Of a DNA stretch of 64,000 nt, positions 63,461 to 64,000 are shown piece by piece. The notes below the pieces were generated by a model. It was given only the letters and a program-made list of their open reading frames with translations. It was not told the DNA's origin and searched no databases. The stretch covers positions 594,742 to 658,741 of the forward strand of contig VZRG01000183.1 of the NCBI GenBank assembly GCA_013397435.1, in the 5' to 3' direction. Made by a program: the position numbers and the translations under genes. Positions within the stretch are counted from its first letter, which is position 1. Each line of letters opens with the position of its first letter. This stretch comes from Erythrocercus mccallii. Its lineage: Eukaryota > Chordata > Aves > Passeriformes > Dicruridae.

Positions 63461-64000
63461 GTAGGCAAAGCATATTCCTACAAGCCACTAGAGGAGATAG
63501 AACACGTTGGAAAATAAGCCAGCTGGCTGCCCATTTACTCTTTATTGACTTTTTCCTTTCTACAGTTGGGCCCTTGGTAATGCTGAGATTTTCTATGATA
63601 GCTCTGAGCAATAAAAGAGGAAAGGATGAGATTTGTGGTAAAAATCTACCAGTGGCAGGAAGGACACACTACAATACCTGATTTCCTCAGCTCTCAGGTC
63701 CTTCCATCTACTGTGGAAGAAAAATATCTAAGAAAAAGAACTGGGTGTGCTGTAGGTATTTACATATTCATAAACTTGTACCTCTGATGTTGCAGTTCCT
63801 GAGCTCCATCCAGGGAACAAGTACCCCTCGGTACAAATGTGGTAATGTGGAAATGTATGTCAGTCTTGATTAACAATCATCTATATGAGTTTGCACAGGA
63901 GGATAATGATGGACTCATAGGAATTTCATTGCCCACTCTCCAATTTTTAAACCATAAACATGTGAAAGAGGGAGGCTGTAGTGTGGTAAAGACTAACAAG
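63461..64000. other. Non-coding DNA to the window end
   Basis: No recognised feature. The overlapping frames at 63354-63611 and 63421-63681 on opposite strands are chance. Confidence 0.5.

Noticed and set aside
1..64000. tRNA, rRNA, CRISPR or bacterial-type operons
   Set aside because: No signatures were seen, and the composition, repeats and splice sites are those of a bird genome.

Overview
This window looks like vertebrate nuclear DNA from a bird, most likely a neoavian and probably a passerine. The evidence is CR1 LINE fragments of several ages, with typical bird CR1 3' ends, plus four avian-type solo endogenous-retrovirus LTRs. It is AT-rich, has large introns or gene deserts, and shows no bacterial-style operons. 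Most open reading frames of 60-130 codons are chance.

The only gene I recognise is GBA3 (cytosolic beta-glucosidase, glycoside hydrolase family 1). Two consecutive plus-strand exons are present, at about 1285/1300-1357 and 5519-5746. They join in phase and encode the N-terminal 95 or so residues. Three changes suggest relaxed constraint or loss: the usual initiator ATG position reads ATT, the invariant Glu of the family-1 N-terminal signature is Lys, and the Arg of the YRFS-W motif is Cys. Exon 2 ends at a GC rather than GT donor. I found no later GBA3 exon, including those for the catalytic glutamates, in the remaining 58 kb.

From 5.7 to 64 kb the window is mostly unannotatable intronic or intergenic DNA. 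Several exon-like segments have good splice sites and a single open frame. Three of them, 26660-26765 (ATG in a strong Kozak context), 45220-45293 and 53615-53694, are mutually phase-compatible. They may be part of an undescribed plus-strand gene or transcript. I cannot name its product. Others, at 29648, 37693-37884 and 55468-55665, are weaker or out of phase.

Repeats carry most of the firm information. The four solo LTRs lie within 18 kb: 31363-31948 (TSD GAAGT), 34764-36353 (minus strand, TSD AAAGC preferred), 41473-42125 (TSD GGAAGA) and 48797-49460 (TSD AATAAT). CR1 fragments occur at 4.3, 21.2, 25.4, 32.6, 33.7, 38.2, 45.8 and 53.8 kb; the last keeps a degenerate reverse-transcriptase reading frame. 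The 31.4 kb LTR contains a near-perfect 25-bp inverted repeat that looks like a local fold-back duplication. There are also microsatellites, a poly(A) tract, and older amniote-type repeats with weak signatures. No tRNA, rRNA or CRISPR was seen.
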